Below are positions 44,669-53,042 of a DNA stretch of 64,000 nt, in pieces. The notes under the pieces were generated by a model that did no database searches, was not told the DNA's origin, and saw only the letters and a program-made list of their open reading frames with translations. Every line of letters starts with the position of its first letter. Within the stretch, counting starts at the first letter, position 1. The translations under genes and the position numbers were made by a program. The DNA lies in assembly GCA_031272895.1 (NCBI GenBank), contig JAISSW010000010.1, forward strand, positions 1 to 64,000, in the 5' to 3' direction. The DNA is from Clostridium sp. Lineage in GTDB: Bacteria; Bacillota; Clostridia; Oscillospirales; Acutalibacteraceae.

Positions 44669-45301
44669 ATGACACACATCTTTCCAAGGGAGTTTCACCA
44701 AAAAATGCTTGCTCGGCGGGTATGGAAAGGCTTCCCCGCGCTTAAGCGAGCGTTTGATGTTGCGGCGGCGGCCACGGGGATTTTTTTCAGCCTGTGGCTA
44801 ATGGGTATTATCGCCCTGCTGATTCTGCTGGAGGACGGAGCGCCCGTGCTGTTCCGCCAAACCCGTGTTGGCAAGGGGGAAAAGCCCTTTACGCTCTACA
44901 AATTCCGCTCCATGCGTAAAGATGCCCCCAATGTTGCAAGCAGGGATTTGAAGAACCCGGAGCAATATTTGCTTAAAACAGGCAAAATACTGCGCAAAAC
45001 CAGCCTTGACGAGCTGCCTCAGCTGTTTAATATCCTGCGTGGGGAAATGAGCGTAGTCGGTCCGCGCCCCTTAATTCCCGCAGAGGAGAAAATACACCTT
45101 CTGCGGCGGCAATACGGCGTTTATGACGTGCGGCCGGGAGTGACCGGCTGGGCACAGGTCAACGGGAGGGATAAGCTGCCCCTTAAGCACAAGGCCATGC
45201 TCGATAAATTCTATGTGGACCACCGCGGGATTTACCTTGATTTGCGCATACTTAAACGCACGGTGTTCTATGTTTTTGAACGCCGCGGCATAGAGCATTA
45301 A
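44669..45301 (+). CDS. Bacterial sugar transferase (undecaprenyl-phosphate sugar-1-phosphate transferase)
   Basis: This 210-residue monotopic enzyme transfers a sugar phosphate to undecaprenyl phosphate, the first step of a surface glycan. Motifs are 'ALKRAFDVAAAATG', one hydrophobic helix, 'LYKFRSMRKDAP', 'TSLDELPQLFNILRGEMSVV', 'GPRPL' and 'PGVTGWAQVNGRDK'. It is the small catalytic core without the long N-terminal part of WcaJ-type proteins. It starts directly after the previous stop codon. No other glycan genes adjoin it. Confidence 0.92.
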   Translation: MTHIFPREFHQKMLARRVWKGFPALKRAFDVAAAATGIFFSLWLMGIIALLILLEDGAPVLFRQTRVGKGEKPFTLYKFRSMRKDAPNVASRDLKNPEQYLLKTGKILRKTSLDELPQLFNILRGEMSVVGPRPLIPAEEKIHLLRRQYGVYDVRPGVTGWAQVNGRDKLPLKHKAMLDKFYVDHRGIYLDLRILKRTVFYVFERRGIEH

Positions 45302-45310
45302 AGGCAAAAA

Positions 45311-45345
45311 AGCTCACAACGCCTTTGTTGTGAGCTTTCTTTTTA
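45311..45345. terminator. Bidirectional terminator between the sugar transferase and rplI
   Basis: AGCTCACAAC-GCCTTT-GTTGTGAGCT forms a perfect 10-bp stem. T-rich tracts follow on both strands, serving the two convergent transcripts. Confidence 0.92.
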
Positions 45346-45786
45346 TTATTCCCCTACCATTACAAACAGCTGTGCGGAAATCCCGGGGTACAGCCGCAGC
45401 TCCGCGGGGTATGTGCCGTATTGCTTGATGTCCTCAACGCTGAGCTTGCGCTTGTCCGCGTCAATCCCAAACTGCTTTGAAAGCTGCTCGGCAATCTCCT
45501 TTGCGGTCACTGAGCCGAATAAGCGCCCGCCTTGGCCCGCCTTTGCGGAAACCTTGACGGTTTTGCCCTCAATCAGTGCCGCGGCAGCCTGAGCTGCCTG
45601 TGTTTCAACCTCTATGCGGTGCTTGTCCGCCGCTTGGCGGTTCTTCATCTCCGTCATGGTCTGGTTTGTTACCGCAGCGGCAAGCCCCTTGGGCAGCAAA
45701 AAATTACGCGCATAGCCGTCGGAGGCGTTGACCATTTGCCCTGTCTTGCCCAGCCCCTTAACGTCCGCCTTAAGTATAACCTTCAT
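45346..45786 (-). CDS. rplI: Ribosomal protein L9
   Basis: This 146-residue two-domain 50S protein begins '[20 protein letters not shown]', with the N-terminal '[14 protein letters not shown]' and C-terminal '[17 protein letters not shown]'. The track start at 45846 runs through the promoter. The second of two adjacent ATGs (45786) has 8-base spacing from GGGAG and matches family starts. It stands alone, away from its usual partners rpsF, rpsR, gdpP and dnaB. Confidence 0.95.
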   Translation of the reverse strand: MKVILKADVKGLGKTGQMVNASDGYARNFLLPKGLAAAVTNQTMTEMKNRQAADKHRIEVETQAAQAAAALIEGKTVKVSAKAGQGGRLFGSVTAKEIAEQLSKQFGIDADKRKLSVEDIKQYGTYPAELRLYPGISAQLFVMVGE

Positions 45787-45816
45787 CATTAACACTCCCA
45801 ATAATTTCTTGGGGAT

Positions 45817-45846
45817 ATTATAGCACAAAAGCGCCCCCCTGCGCAA
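45817..45846 (-). promoter_or_regulatory. rplI promoter
   Basis: TTGCGC (45846-45841) and TATAAT (45822-45817) are separated by 18 bases on the minus strand, 30 bases before the rplI start. Confidence 0.75.
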
Positions 45847-45855
45847 GGCGGAACT

Positions 45856-46266
45856 TCAAGCACCCGAAGCGTTGACGCCGAATACACCGCCGGCGCCGCC
45901 GCAGCCCAGCAGCGCCGCAAATAGAAAGAGAGCTCCGACGCCAATACCCTTTGCCGCAAGCAGCAGCGCAAGGCTGAGCAGTGCGCCCTCAAGTACAGCG
46001 CAGCAAAGCCCCAGCAGCAAGCCTTTTTCGCCCTTGGCTTTTGCAACAACAAACGCCGCGAAGAAAGAGGAAAGCCCGCCGGCCAGCACGGTGATATACG
46101 GCAGCCAAGCACTTTTTATGCCCGTTGATGGCAAAAAGACCGCAAGCAGGGCGAGCAGCGAGAAAAATATTATGGCTCCCAGGCAGCCGCCAAACGCAAT
46201 TGCCTTAAGCGGAAGCCTGAGAGCCCTGTGTTCCTTTTGGCTTATTTTTACGCCGGCCTGTTCCAT
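45856..46266 (-). CDS. TIGR04086-type small membrane protein
   Basis: This 136-residue protein has four hydrophobic helices rich in Gly and Ala, with a short basic N-terminus. Helix two is followed by 'AAFVVAKAKGEKGLLLGLCC', the pattern of the TIGR04086/YrzE group of Firmicute membrane proteins, whose function is unknown. The ATG at 46266 follows GGGAGGTAAGG; the track start 18 bases upstream lacks such spacing. Confidence 0.75.
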   Translation of the reverse strand: MEQAGVKISQKEHRALRLPLKAIAFGGCLGAIIFFSLLALLAVFLPSTGIKSAWLPYITVLAGGLSSFFAAFVVAKAKGEKGLLLGLCCAVLEGALLSLALLLAAKGIGVGALFLFAALLGCGGAGGVFGVNASGA

Positions 46267-46323
46267 AGTCCTTACCTCCCGCACTCCATGGGATAGGCTA
46301 TGCCGCAGCGCCGCGCAATATGA

Positions 46324-47628
46324 CTAAAGCTCGTTTGCTACTACCTGCTCCAGGGTTTGCGCCCGGCGTATGCACTCAAGGCTGCCGTCCGCGCGCAAAA
46401 GCCACTCCGGCGCCTGAATGTGGGAGTTATAGTTGAACGGGGTCATTGCGGCGCAATAGGCGCCCGCGCCGCCAATCACAAAGCTGTCGCCGATTTGCGG
46501 CTGCGCCATTTTGCGTGTGTTAATACCGCCGCCGGGGTTCAGAGTTTGGCAATCGCCGCTTTCGCAGCAGCGCCCGGCTACCACGATTTCGGGCAGTTCA
46601 CCCTCGGGCAGGCAAAAATCGCTTGAGCGCAGGGAGCCGTCGCGCCCCACAACATAGAACGGGTGGCTTGAGCCGTAAAGCAGGGGTCTTGCGTTTACCT
46701 CCATGCCGCCGTCCAGAATCACAAAATCAAAGCCGTCCGTGCCGGTTGATTTTGAGTCTAAAACCTGTGTGACTATGTAGCCGGCGTTAGCCATAATAAA
46801 GGTGCCCGGCTCAATCTCCGTTGTCAGCTTACGCCCGGTTCTCTCAAAAAAGCTTGTCAGCTGCTGCTTTGCGTAAAGTCCCAGCGCCTCAATGTCCGCC
46901 TTTGTTTCGCCCGGCAGGCGCGCCTCCTTTAGCCCGCCCCCAAAGCTGACCGCCTCCGCGTCCGGGAAGTATTCCTCCACAAAGCCAAGCATGGTGTCAA
47001 TGTTTTTACGCCAAACCTCGGGGTCGCCGCCTGAGCCTATGTGGTCATGCACGGCGGTGAAGCGCAGCCCCATTTGCGCGGCGTATTCAAGCGCTTTGGG
47101 AATATCCGAGCGGTGAACCCCAAAGCAGCAGTATTTATCCCCCGTGTTGCGGCTTGCGGATTCCCCGCTGCCGACGCCCGGGTGAACCCTTATACTCAGC
47201 GGAATACCGTGCCTTGCGGCAAAATCGCCGACTAAATGCAGCTGCCGCAGGGAACAGACATTATAGCGCAGCCCCGCAAGCATCATATGTTCAAGGTTCT
47301 CGCGCTCCTCGCCTTGGGGTACCTCTTGGCTCGTCAGCTGAACCTTATCCGGCAAAATACCCGCCATTACGGCGCGCCTTGCCTCGTTAAAGCTGGAGGC
47401 GTCTATGCTAAGCCCCGCCTTATCAATTATCTTAAGCAGGCGGCGGCTTGAGTTCGCCTTCATGGCATAGCGCACGCGCAGACCAAAGGCGTTCGGCATG
47501 GAAAGCGCCGCCGCGCAGCTCTTCAAAATCTGCGCCTCATCATAGAGGTAGAATGGTGTTTGCTCCAGCTCACGCGCGGCGGCAAGCTGTTCGCTCGTCA
47601 GCGTGGAAAAGGTATTCAGCTTTGGCAT
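46324..47628 (-). CDS. lysA: Diaminopimelate decarboxylase-like PLP enzyme
   Basis: This 434-residue fold-III PLP enzyme carries the Schiff-base Lys in 'RYAMKANS', 'VHDHIGSGGD', the phosphate-binding 'SFGGGLKEAR', 'TEIEPGTFIM', and the substrate-binding Cys in 'RCCESGD'. These fit diaminopimelate decarboxylase, the last step of lysine synthesis, though related carboxynorspermidine or arginine enzymes cannot be fully excluded. It begins 15 bases after recA on the same strand, so it probably shares the recA transcript. Confidence 0.87.
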   Translation of the reverse strand: MPKLNTFSTLTSEQLAAARELEQTPFYLYDEAQILKSCAAALSMPNAFGLRVRYAMKANSSRRLLKIIDKAGLSIDASSFNEARRAVMAGILPDKVQLTSQEVPQGEERENLEHMMLAGLRYNVCSLRQLHLVGDFAARHGIPLSIRVHPGVGSGESASRNTGDKYCCFGVHRSDIPKALEYAAQMGLRFTAVHDHIGSGGDPEVWRKNIDTMLGFVEEYFPDAEAVSFGGGLKEARLPGETKADIEALGLYAKQQLTSFFERTGRKLTTEIEPGTFIMANAGYIVTQVLDSKSTGTDGFDFVILDGGMEVNARPLLYGSSHPFYVVGRDGSLRSSDFCLPEGELPEIVVAGRCCESGDCQTLNPGGGINTRKMAQPQIGDSFVIGGAGAYCAAMTPFNYNSHIQAPEWLLRADGSLECIRRAQTLEQVVANEL

Positions 47629-47643
47629 ATTCTGTTTTTCTCC

Positions 47644-48714
47644 TTATTTTCTGCGTCCCTTTGCGGCGGGCTTTGCGGGAGCCGCGGTGTCGTCGTCATC
47701 GTCCTTAACGGCGATTGGCTGCTGCTTTTCAGCCAGCGCCACACGGATTTGCCTCTCTATGTCGTCCGCAAGCTCAGGGTGCTCCTTAAGGTAGTTTTTG
47801 GCGTTCTCGCGTCCCTGACCCAAGCGCAAATCCCCGCAGGAGAACCACGCGCCGCCCTTTTGCACAATGCCGAACTGGATGCCAAGGTCTACCAATTCAC
47901 CCTCGCGCACAATGCCGCGCCCGTACATTACGTCAAACTCCGCAATGTGAAACGGTGGGGCGACCTTATTCTTTACGATCTTAGCCTTTGTGTGTGAACC
48001 GATGAATTCGCCTTTGCTGTCCTTAAGGCTCTCCACGCGGCGCACGTCAATGCGAACACTGGCGTAAAACTTAAGGGCGTTGCCGCCGGTGGTTGTTTCC
48101 GGGTTGCCGTACATAACGCCTATTTTCATGCGCAGCTGGTTGATGAAAATCAAAATGGTGTTGGATTTGCTGATTGCCCCCGCAAGCTTACGCAGGGCTT
48201 GGCTCATAAGGCGGGCGTGCAAGCCAACGTGGCTATCGCCCATTTCGCCCTCAATTTCGCTTTTTGGCACCAACGCCGCAACGGAGTCGACAACAATAAC
48301 GTCCAGCGCGCCGGAGCGGGTGAGCGCCTCGGTGATTTCAAGCGCCTGCTCACCGTCGTCCGGCTGGGAAACCAGCAGGTTGTCTATGTTAACGCCAAGG
48401 TTTGCCGCGTAGACAGGGTCAAGTGCGTGTTCCGCGTCAATGAAAGCGCATTCGCCGCCCATTTTTTGCGCTTCGGCAACAACGTGCAGAGCAAGCGTTG
48501 TTTTGCCGGAGGATTCGGGTCCGTAAATCTCAATGATTCTGCCCCGTGGTAAGCCGCCGATTCCTATTGCCGCGTCCAAACCGATTGAGCCTGTGGGGAT
48601 TGCCGCCACGTTAAGGGCGCTGTTTTGACCAAGGCGCATAATGCTGCCCTTGCCGTATTGCTTTTCAATTTGGAGCAGCGCCGTTTCCAACGCCTTTTGT
48701 TTATCGTCCGCCAT
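47644..48714 (-). CDS. recA: Recombinase RecA
   Basis: This 356-residue recombinase has '[14 protein letters not shown]', Walker A 'GPESSGKTT', Walker B '[14 protein letters not shown]' and the DNA-binding '[20 protein letters not shown]'. It pairs homologous DNA and triggers LexA cleavage. The ATG at 48714 follows GGGAGG; the track start at 48795 reaches through the promoter. No recX or cinA is adjacent; a lysA-like gene follows instead. Confidence 0.97.
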   Translation of the reverse strand: MADDKQKALETALLQIEKQYGKGSIMRLGQNSALNVAAIPTGSIGLDAAIGIGGLPRGRIIEIYGPESSGKTTLALHVVAEAQKMGGECAFIDAEHALDPVYAANLGVNIDNLLVSQPDDGEQALEITEALTRSGALDVIVVDSVAALVPKSEIEGEMGDSHVGLHARLMSQALRKLAGAISKSNTILIFINQLRMKIGVMYGNPETTTGGNALKFYASVRIDVRRVESLKDSKGEFIGSHTKAKIVKNKVAPPFHIAEFDVMYGRGIVREGELVDLGIQFGIVQKGGAWFSCGDLRLGQGRENAKNYLKEHPELADDIERQIRVALAEKQQPIAVKDDDDDTAAPAKPAAKGRRK

Positions 48715-48741
48715 AAAATCCTCCCGCATATTTTTACTTAA

Positions 48742-48782
48742 CCATACGCATGGAGTATAGCAGAAAATGGCACAAAATGCAA
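48742..48782 (-). promoter_or_regulatory. recA promoter with a 12-base imperfect palindrome at the transcription start
   Basis: TTGCAT (48782-48777) and TATACT (48759-48754) are 17 bases apart. CCATACGCATGG at 48742-48753 has 4-bp outer arms and lies where transcription would begin. It does not match the GAAC-N4-GTTC LexA site of Firmicutes. Confidence 0.55.
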
Positions 48783-48834
48783 GTAGCGGGCGCAAAAGTG
48801 ACGCTGCGTCCGCCTTGCCCCGAACAGCAGCCGT

Positions 48835-51800
48835 TTAACGGGACTGCTTTCGCCTTGGCTTTTTAGCTTCTCTCAGCCTGTGCTTGCCGGCGGTGAACCT
48901 GTCAAAAACCGCAAGCAAGGCCGGCAGGATAAACAGAATCAGCAGCACGGAGCTTAAAACACCCATTGCCAGCGTTCGGCAAATCTGCCCTGAAACCGGG
49001 TCGTCGAAGCAGTAGCCCAAGCTGCCCATTGCAAGCACCATAAGCAGACCGGAGGTCAATATGGTGTGCATGGAGCCTTCATAAGCCATTGCGATTGATT
49101 CCCGAACGCCGTGACTGCGGCGGCTTTCGCGGTAATAGTTGGTGAAGAGTATGCCGTAGTCAATCGTCGCGCCCATCAATATGGCCTGCACAATCAGCAG
49201 CACAAGGTAGTATATACTAAAGCCCTGCAGCCCTATTACGGACACGGTAATAAACACGCCGCACTGCACAATCAGCACCAGCACAAGCGGCACAAAAAAG
49301 CTGCGGAAGCTAATGAGCACAATCAAGAATATTGCCAGAGCCGTCAGCACGCTGATTGTAAGCAGCTCACGGTCAAAATCGCCCTCAATCTCAAAGTTCA
49401 TCGCCGAGGAGCCGATTAGGTAATAGCGCCCCGTCAGCCCGGTTTTCAGCTTACTCGTCAGCTCGGAGAGGAAGCTTGTTGTTTCGTCTGATTCAAGCGG
49501 CAGGGTGGTGGTTAATATCAGCCGCGAGTAATTTTGCCCGCGCAGCTGCTTTACTCCGTCCTCCAGCTGAGCCTTGTAGCCGCTAATATCCGCCCTCATT
49601 TTTTCATCAATTAACCCGGTGAAGCGCGGGTCGTCAAGCAGACCGCCGGAAAGGCTGTCAAACAGCGCCTGTACGGATAGCGTTGCGTTTGGGTCGCCGT
49701 TATAAATGCTCGCGTGGTAAAGGTAAACCAGCTCCGCCATGGCTTGCTCAAAATCCGTGCCGAAGCCCCGGAGCAGGCTGCCAATCTGCTCCGCCGTCAG
49801 GGGAGTTTCAGCAACAACGGTATCAATCAGCCTTGCGGCGTTTTTTAGCTGAGCCGCGTCGCTTTCGCTGAAGCGGGAGGACATAGACGGGTCTGTCAGC
49901 ACGCTTGAGGCAACAAAATTAACAAAGTCCTGTGCGCTGATTTTCCAGCCGCTTGTGTCACCGTGCCGCAGGGTATAAAGCAGGTACAACCCGCGCATAT
50001 CACTCTTGTCCATACCAAGCAGCGCCGCCATATCCTCTGAGCTGTAGGAGCTGCCCGAAAGTGTGGCGTTGACAATTTTCCGTGCCGTCAGCAGCTGCTC
50101 CAGGTCCTGCGTGCCGCCCATAAGCTCTCCAAGCTGTTCGCTGCCCGCCGCAAGGGAATCCAGCACGGAGCGCAGCGAAAGCCGCCAAGAGTCGGCGTCA
50201 GTTTTTGCCGCGCCGTAGGTATAGAGCATTTTCACCAAAGACGGCTCCAGCCCAAGCAGGGTCGCCGTTTCGCTATAACCCCGCTTTGCTCCCAGCAGGA
50301 TTTCGCCCAAGGGGTTGTTCAAAATCAGTGCCGCGGCGTTTAGCTGCGCCAGCATGGAGGAGTCAATGTATTGCGAAAAGCTTGGGTTGTCAACAATGTC
50401 GTTGCGTATTAAAGTCACAAAATCCGGCAGGGATAGCTCCGGCGGCTCGTATTCGGCATTCTGTGAATAAGCGAACACATACATCAGCCTTGCCATTTCA
50501 GCGTCAACACCCAACAGCTCGCCCATTTCCCCGTAGCCTATTTGCGCCGTGACCCGCTCCTTGTCCGTAAGGACTTTCAGCTGTTCCAGGCGCGCAAGCA
50601 TTTCGCCGTCAAGCATGGCGGAGTATTCGGCATCTGCGGCCACCTCGTCCTTCAAAAAGCCCGCAAGGGTAGGCAGGCTCATTTTTACGCTGCCACCGCC
50701 GCCGTTTTTTGTGTAGTAATAAAGCAGCAGCTGCTTGGCCTCACTTTCGTCCATGCCGAAGAATTCAGCAAGCCCCGCCGCGTCAAGCGGGGCGGTAAGG
50801 GAGGCCTTGCTGCCAAAGCGGCGGAGCTGCTCCAACTGTGCCTTAAGCTCTTGACTGATGTAGGCGGAGAAGCTTGGGTTAGGCGCCAGCTCGTCGGCCA
50901 CAAAGCGGATAAACTCGCCGGCGCTCATCGCCGGGGCTTCTTCGCCCTTGTGGTAGTAATCATAATAGAGTATGCCAAGCATGGAGGAGTCAAGCTTAAG
51001 CTCCAAGCCCATGCTTTTAATAAAGCTTGTCAGCTCCTCCGGGCTGTATTGCTTGCCGATTGTTGTGGAGTAGCTGATTGCGCTTTTTACCTCCGGCTTT
51101 TCCTCAAGCTCGGCGGCAAGAGCCGTAACCTCCGGGTCGTCAAGGTTGTCGTACAGCAAAACCATTGTGTTTTCCGGAACAAAAACCTCCGCAATGGGGT
51201 CGTTCTGTGCGTAGGAATACGCCGTTTTTGTGTGACCCTGCAAAAACGTTGCGGTAATGAACAACGCAACAAACAGCCCCGCCAGCACCCAACGCAAACG
51301 AAAAATGCCGGAGGACAGCTTCTTTGTGGGAATGTGCAGCTGACGCTTTTTGGTTGACCTTTCCAGCAGCCTTGAAAAAATCAATATCAGCGCGGGCAGG
51401 ATTGTGAAAACGCAAAGCAGGCTGAAGAATACGCCCTTTGCCAGCACAATACCCATGTCAAAACCGATTTTGAAGCGCATAAGCAGCAAAATCAGCAGCC
51501 CAACAATGGTGGTAAAAGCGCTGCTTAAAATGGAAACGAAAGCATTTTTCATCGCGCGCCGCATTGCCAAGGGCTTGTCGTCTGTTTGGCTAAGCTCCTG
51601 CCTGTATCGGTTCATCAGAATTATGGAATAATCCATGGAGAGAACAATCTGCAGCGCCGCCGCCGTGGTGAAGGTAATGTTGGAAATCTCGCCCAAAATA
51701 ATGTTCGACCCAAAGTTAATAATCACCGCGCAGCCGATTGTAAACAGGAATAAAAACGGCTCCGCCCAAGAGGCGCACATAACCAGCAGTATAACCAGCA

Positions 51801-52296
51801 CAACCAGCACCGCAAGGGCAAGCACCCAGGTGGGTATGCCCGGCGGGGTACTGTCGTCATTGCGCAGCACCATGTTGTAGTCTGCGAATTGTGAGCTGAT
51901 TGCGTTTTCAAGGGCCTTTTCCTCCGCGGAGGCATAGGCAAAGCTTGTGTGAACCACAAAAAGTGTGTGGTTATCCTTGTTGTAGTCGGCGCTGCCCGCT
52001 TCATAATCCACACCGGAGGCGTTCGGAAGAGCGGCAAGTCCCGCCTTAATCCCCGCAGCTTCCCCGGTGGGCAGGTCGTCGAACATAACGCGGATATTCT
52101 GCGTCGTGCCGGTTTCACCGAATTCCTCGTTCATAAGCTCAAGTCCCGCCCTCATTGAGGAATCGTCCGGCAGGTACTTGGTCATGTCCGAATTTATGCC
52201 CACCATCGGGTAAAGCACCGCGCAAACCGCTGTGAACACAAGCATCAGCGCCATTATAATTATTTGGAATGTTTTGAATTTGGATTTGTTTCTCAT
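48835..52296 (-). CDS. MMPL/RND-family transporter with about six tandem repeats in the outer loop
   Basis: This 1153-residue protein has the RND layout: one N-terminal helix, an outer loop, five helices, then helix seven, a very long outer loop and five helices. 'SMDYSIILMNRYRQE' and 'GATIDYGILFTNYYRE' are the equivalent MMPL motifs in each half. The second loop (about residues 400-905) contains some six repeats of about 80 residues. Each has a short 'LLGMDxSxxxxLYxxY' helix pair and an 'LSxxxFVxFV' segment. Substrates of the family are lipids or hydrophobic drugs. The start ATG follows AAGGGGGG, which lies in the loop of a small GGCAA/TTGCC hairpin. Confidence 0.88.
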   Translation of the reverse strand: MRNKSKFKTFQIIIMALMLVFTAVCAVLYPMVGINSDMTKYLPDDSSMRAGLELMNEEFGETGTTQNIRVMFDDLPTGEAAGIKAGLAALPNASGVDYEAGSADYNKDNHTLFVVHTSFAYASAEEKALENAISSQFADYNMVLRNDDSTPPGIPTWVLALAVLVVLVILLVMCASWAEPFLFLFTIGCAVIINFGSNIILGEISNITFTTAAALQIVLSMDYSIILMNRYRQELSQTDDKPLAMRRAMKNAFVSILSSAFTTIVGLLILLLMRFKIGFDMGIVLAKGVFFSLLCVFTILPALILIFSRLLERSTKKRQLHIPTKKLSSGIFRLRWVLAGLFVALFITATFLQGHTKTAYSYAQNDPIAEVFVPENTMVLLYDNLDDPEVTALAAELEEKPEVKSAISYSTTIGKQYSPEELTSFIKSMGLELKLDSSMLGILYYDYYHKGEEAPAMSAGEFIRFVADELAPNPSFSAYISQELKAQLEQLRRFGSKASLTAPLDAAGLAEFFGMDESEAKQLLLYYYTKNGGGGSVKMSLPTLAGFLKDEVAADAEYSAMLDGEMLARLEQLKVLTDKERVTAQIGYGEMGELLGVDAEMARLMYVFAYSQNAEYEPPELSLPDFVTLIRNDIVDNPSFSQYIDSSMLAQLNAAALILNNPLGEILLGAKRGYSETATLLGLEPSLVKMLYTYGAAKTDADSWRLSLRSVLDSLAAGSEQLGELMGGTQDLEQLLTARKIVNATLSGSSYSSEDMAALLGMDKSDMRGLYLLYTLRHGDTSGWKISAQDFVNFVASSVLTDPSMSSRFSESDAAQLKNAARLIDTVVAETPLTAEQIGSLLRGFGTDFEQAMAELVYLYHASIYNGDPNATLSVQALFDSLSGGLLDDPRFTGLIDEKMRADISGYKAQLEDGVKQLRGQNYSRLILTTTLPLESDETTSFLSELTSKLKTGLTGRYYLIGSSAMNFEIEGDFDRELLTISVLTALAIFLIVLISFRSFFVPLVLVLIVQCGVFITVSVIGLQGFSIYYLVLLIVQAILMGATIDYGILFTNYYRESRRSHGVRESIAMAYEGSMHTILTSGLLMVLAMGSLGYCFDDPVSGQICRTLAMGVLSSVLLILFILPALLAVFDRFTAGKHRLREAKKPRRKQSR

Positions 52297-52340
52297 GGCA
52301 AAAAGCCCCCCTTGCCGCTAAATTTTTCTCATCCACAAAT

Positions 52341-52369
52341 ATTATAATATATTCGGGGTCAAAAAGCAA
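52341..52369 (-). promoter_or_regulatory. MMPL transporter promoter
   Basis: TTGCTT (52369-52364) and TATAAT (52346-52341) are 17 bases apart on the minus strand. It is divergent from the feo promoter, whose -35 starts 26 bases away. Confidence 0.7.
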
Positions 52370-52394
52370 CAAAACGGTTTTTCCCAAAAGGCTA

Positions 52395-52423
52395 TTGACA
52401 AAAGCTGCGCGGCATGGTATAAT
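52395..52423 (+). promoter_or_regulatory. Consensus promoter of the feo operon
   Basis: TTGACA and TATAAT are exact with a 17-base spacer. A promoter this strong suggests control by a repressor, and a perfect inverted repeat lies just downstream. Confidence 0.88.
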
Positions 52424-52427
52424 AGCG

Positions 52428-52449
52428 TCGGTTAGGCAATACTAACCGA
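52428..52449 (+). promoter_or_regulatory. Candidate metalloregulator operator at the feo transcription start
   Basis: TCGGTTAG and CTAACCGA form a perfect 8-bp inverted repeat with a 6-base centre, starting 5 bases after the -10. The GGTTAG/CTAACC half-sites recall DtxR/IdeR-type boxes, but the spacing is wider than that consensus. A second stem, CACAG/CTGTG, follows at 52462-52479. Confidence 0.6.
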
Positions 52450-52501
52450 ATTTGCGGAGCTCACAGTCAATAAGCTGTGCCGCTGAACAGGACGGGAAAG
52501 C

Positions 52502-52714
52502 ATGATGCCCTTGACCATGGCAAAGCTCGGTGAGGAAAACTCCATAAAAAAGGTGGGGGGCAAAGAGGAAACCCGCAAGTTTTTGGCTACGCTTGGCTTT
52601 GTGCCGGGTGCGCACGTCACCGCAATCACAATAACAAGCGGCAACGTAATAGTCAGCGTCAAGGAATCGCGCGTAGCCGTTAGCCGCGAGATGGCGGCAA
52701 AAATCATGGTCTGA
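52502..52714 (+). CDS. FeoA-like protein (first copy)
   Basis: This 70-residue SH3-like FeoA-family protein contains 'VGGKEETRKFLATLGFVPGA' and 'GNVIVSVKESRVAVSREMAA'. FeoA proteins bind or tune the ferrous iron channel FeoB. It is the first of two tandem copies, with a weak ribosome site (GGGAAAG) and adjacent ATG codons at 52502 and 52505. It is more divergent from typical FeoA than the second copy. Confidence 0.88.
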   Translation: MMPLTMAKLGEENSIKKVGGKEETRKFLATLGFVPGAHVTAITITSGNVIVSVKESRVAVSREMAAKIMV

Positions 52715-52737
52715 TTACTAAAAGAAAGGGGAAACAC

Positions 52738-52959
52738 ATGACACTTAAGGAAATTAAGCCCGGCAAAACCGTAAAGGTTGCAAGCCTTGGCGGGGCGGGG
52801 GCGGTTAAGCGCCGTATTATGGAAATGGGGCTTACCCGCGGCGTAGAGCTTTATGTCCGCAAGGTTGCGCCCTTGGGCGACCCGATTGAAATAACCGTGC
52901 GCGGCTACGAGCTTTCCTTGCGCAAGGCGGACGCGGAGCTGATTGAAGTGGTAGAATAA
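52738..52959 (+). CDS. feoA: FeoA ferrous iron transport protein (second copy)
   Basis: This 73-residue FeoA has 'GKTVKVASLGGAGAVKRRIM', 'EMGLTRGVELYV' and the end 'YELSLRKADAELIEV', all typical. AAAGGGG precedes the ATG. It lies 23 bases after the first copy and 83 bases before feoB. Confidence 0.95.
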   Translation: MTLKEIKPGKTVKVASLGGAGAVKRRIMEMGLTRGVELYVRKVAPLGDPIEITVRGYELSLRKADAELIEVVE

Positions 52960-53042
52960 AAAGGGGCGTTGGCGGCAAGACTTCTGACGTCCTTATTTCG
53001 ACTCAAAAGATTAGTCACAACTAACTAAAAAAGGAGAACAAC

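Noticed and set aside
48742-48753. LexA box at recA
   Set aside because: CCATACGCATGG lacks the GAAC/GTTC arms of Firmicute LexA sites; kept only as an unexplained palindrome.
50542-51357. 271-codon plus-strand ORF inside the MMPL gene
   Set aside because: It lies antisense to the repeat region of the transporter and shows no family motif or ribosome site.
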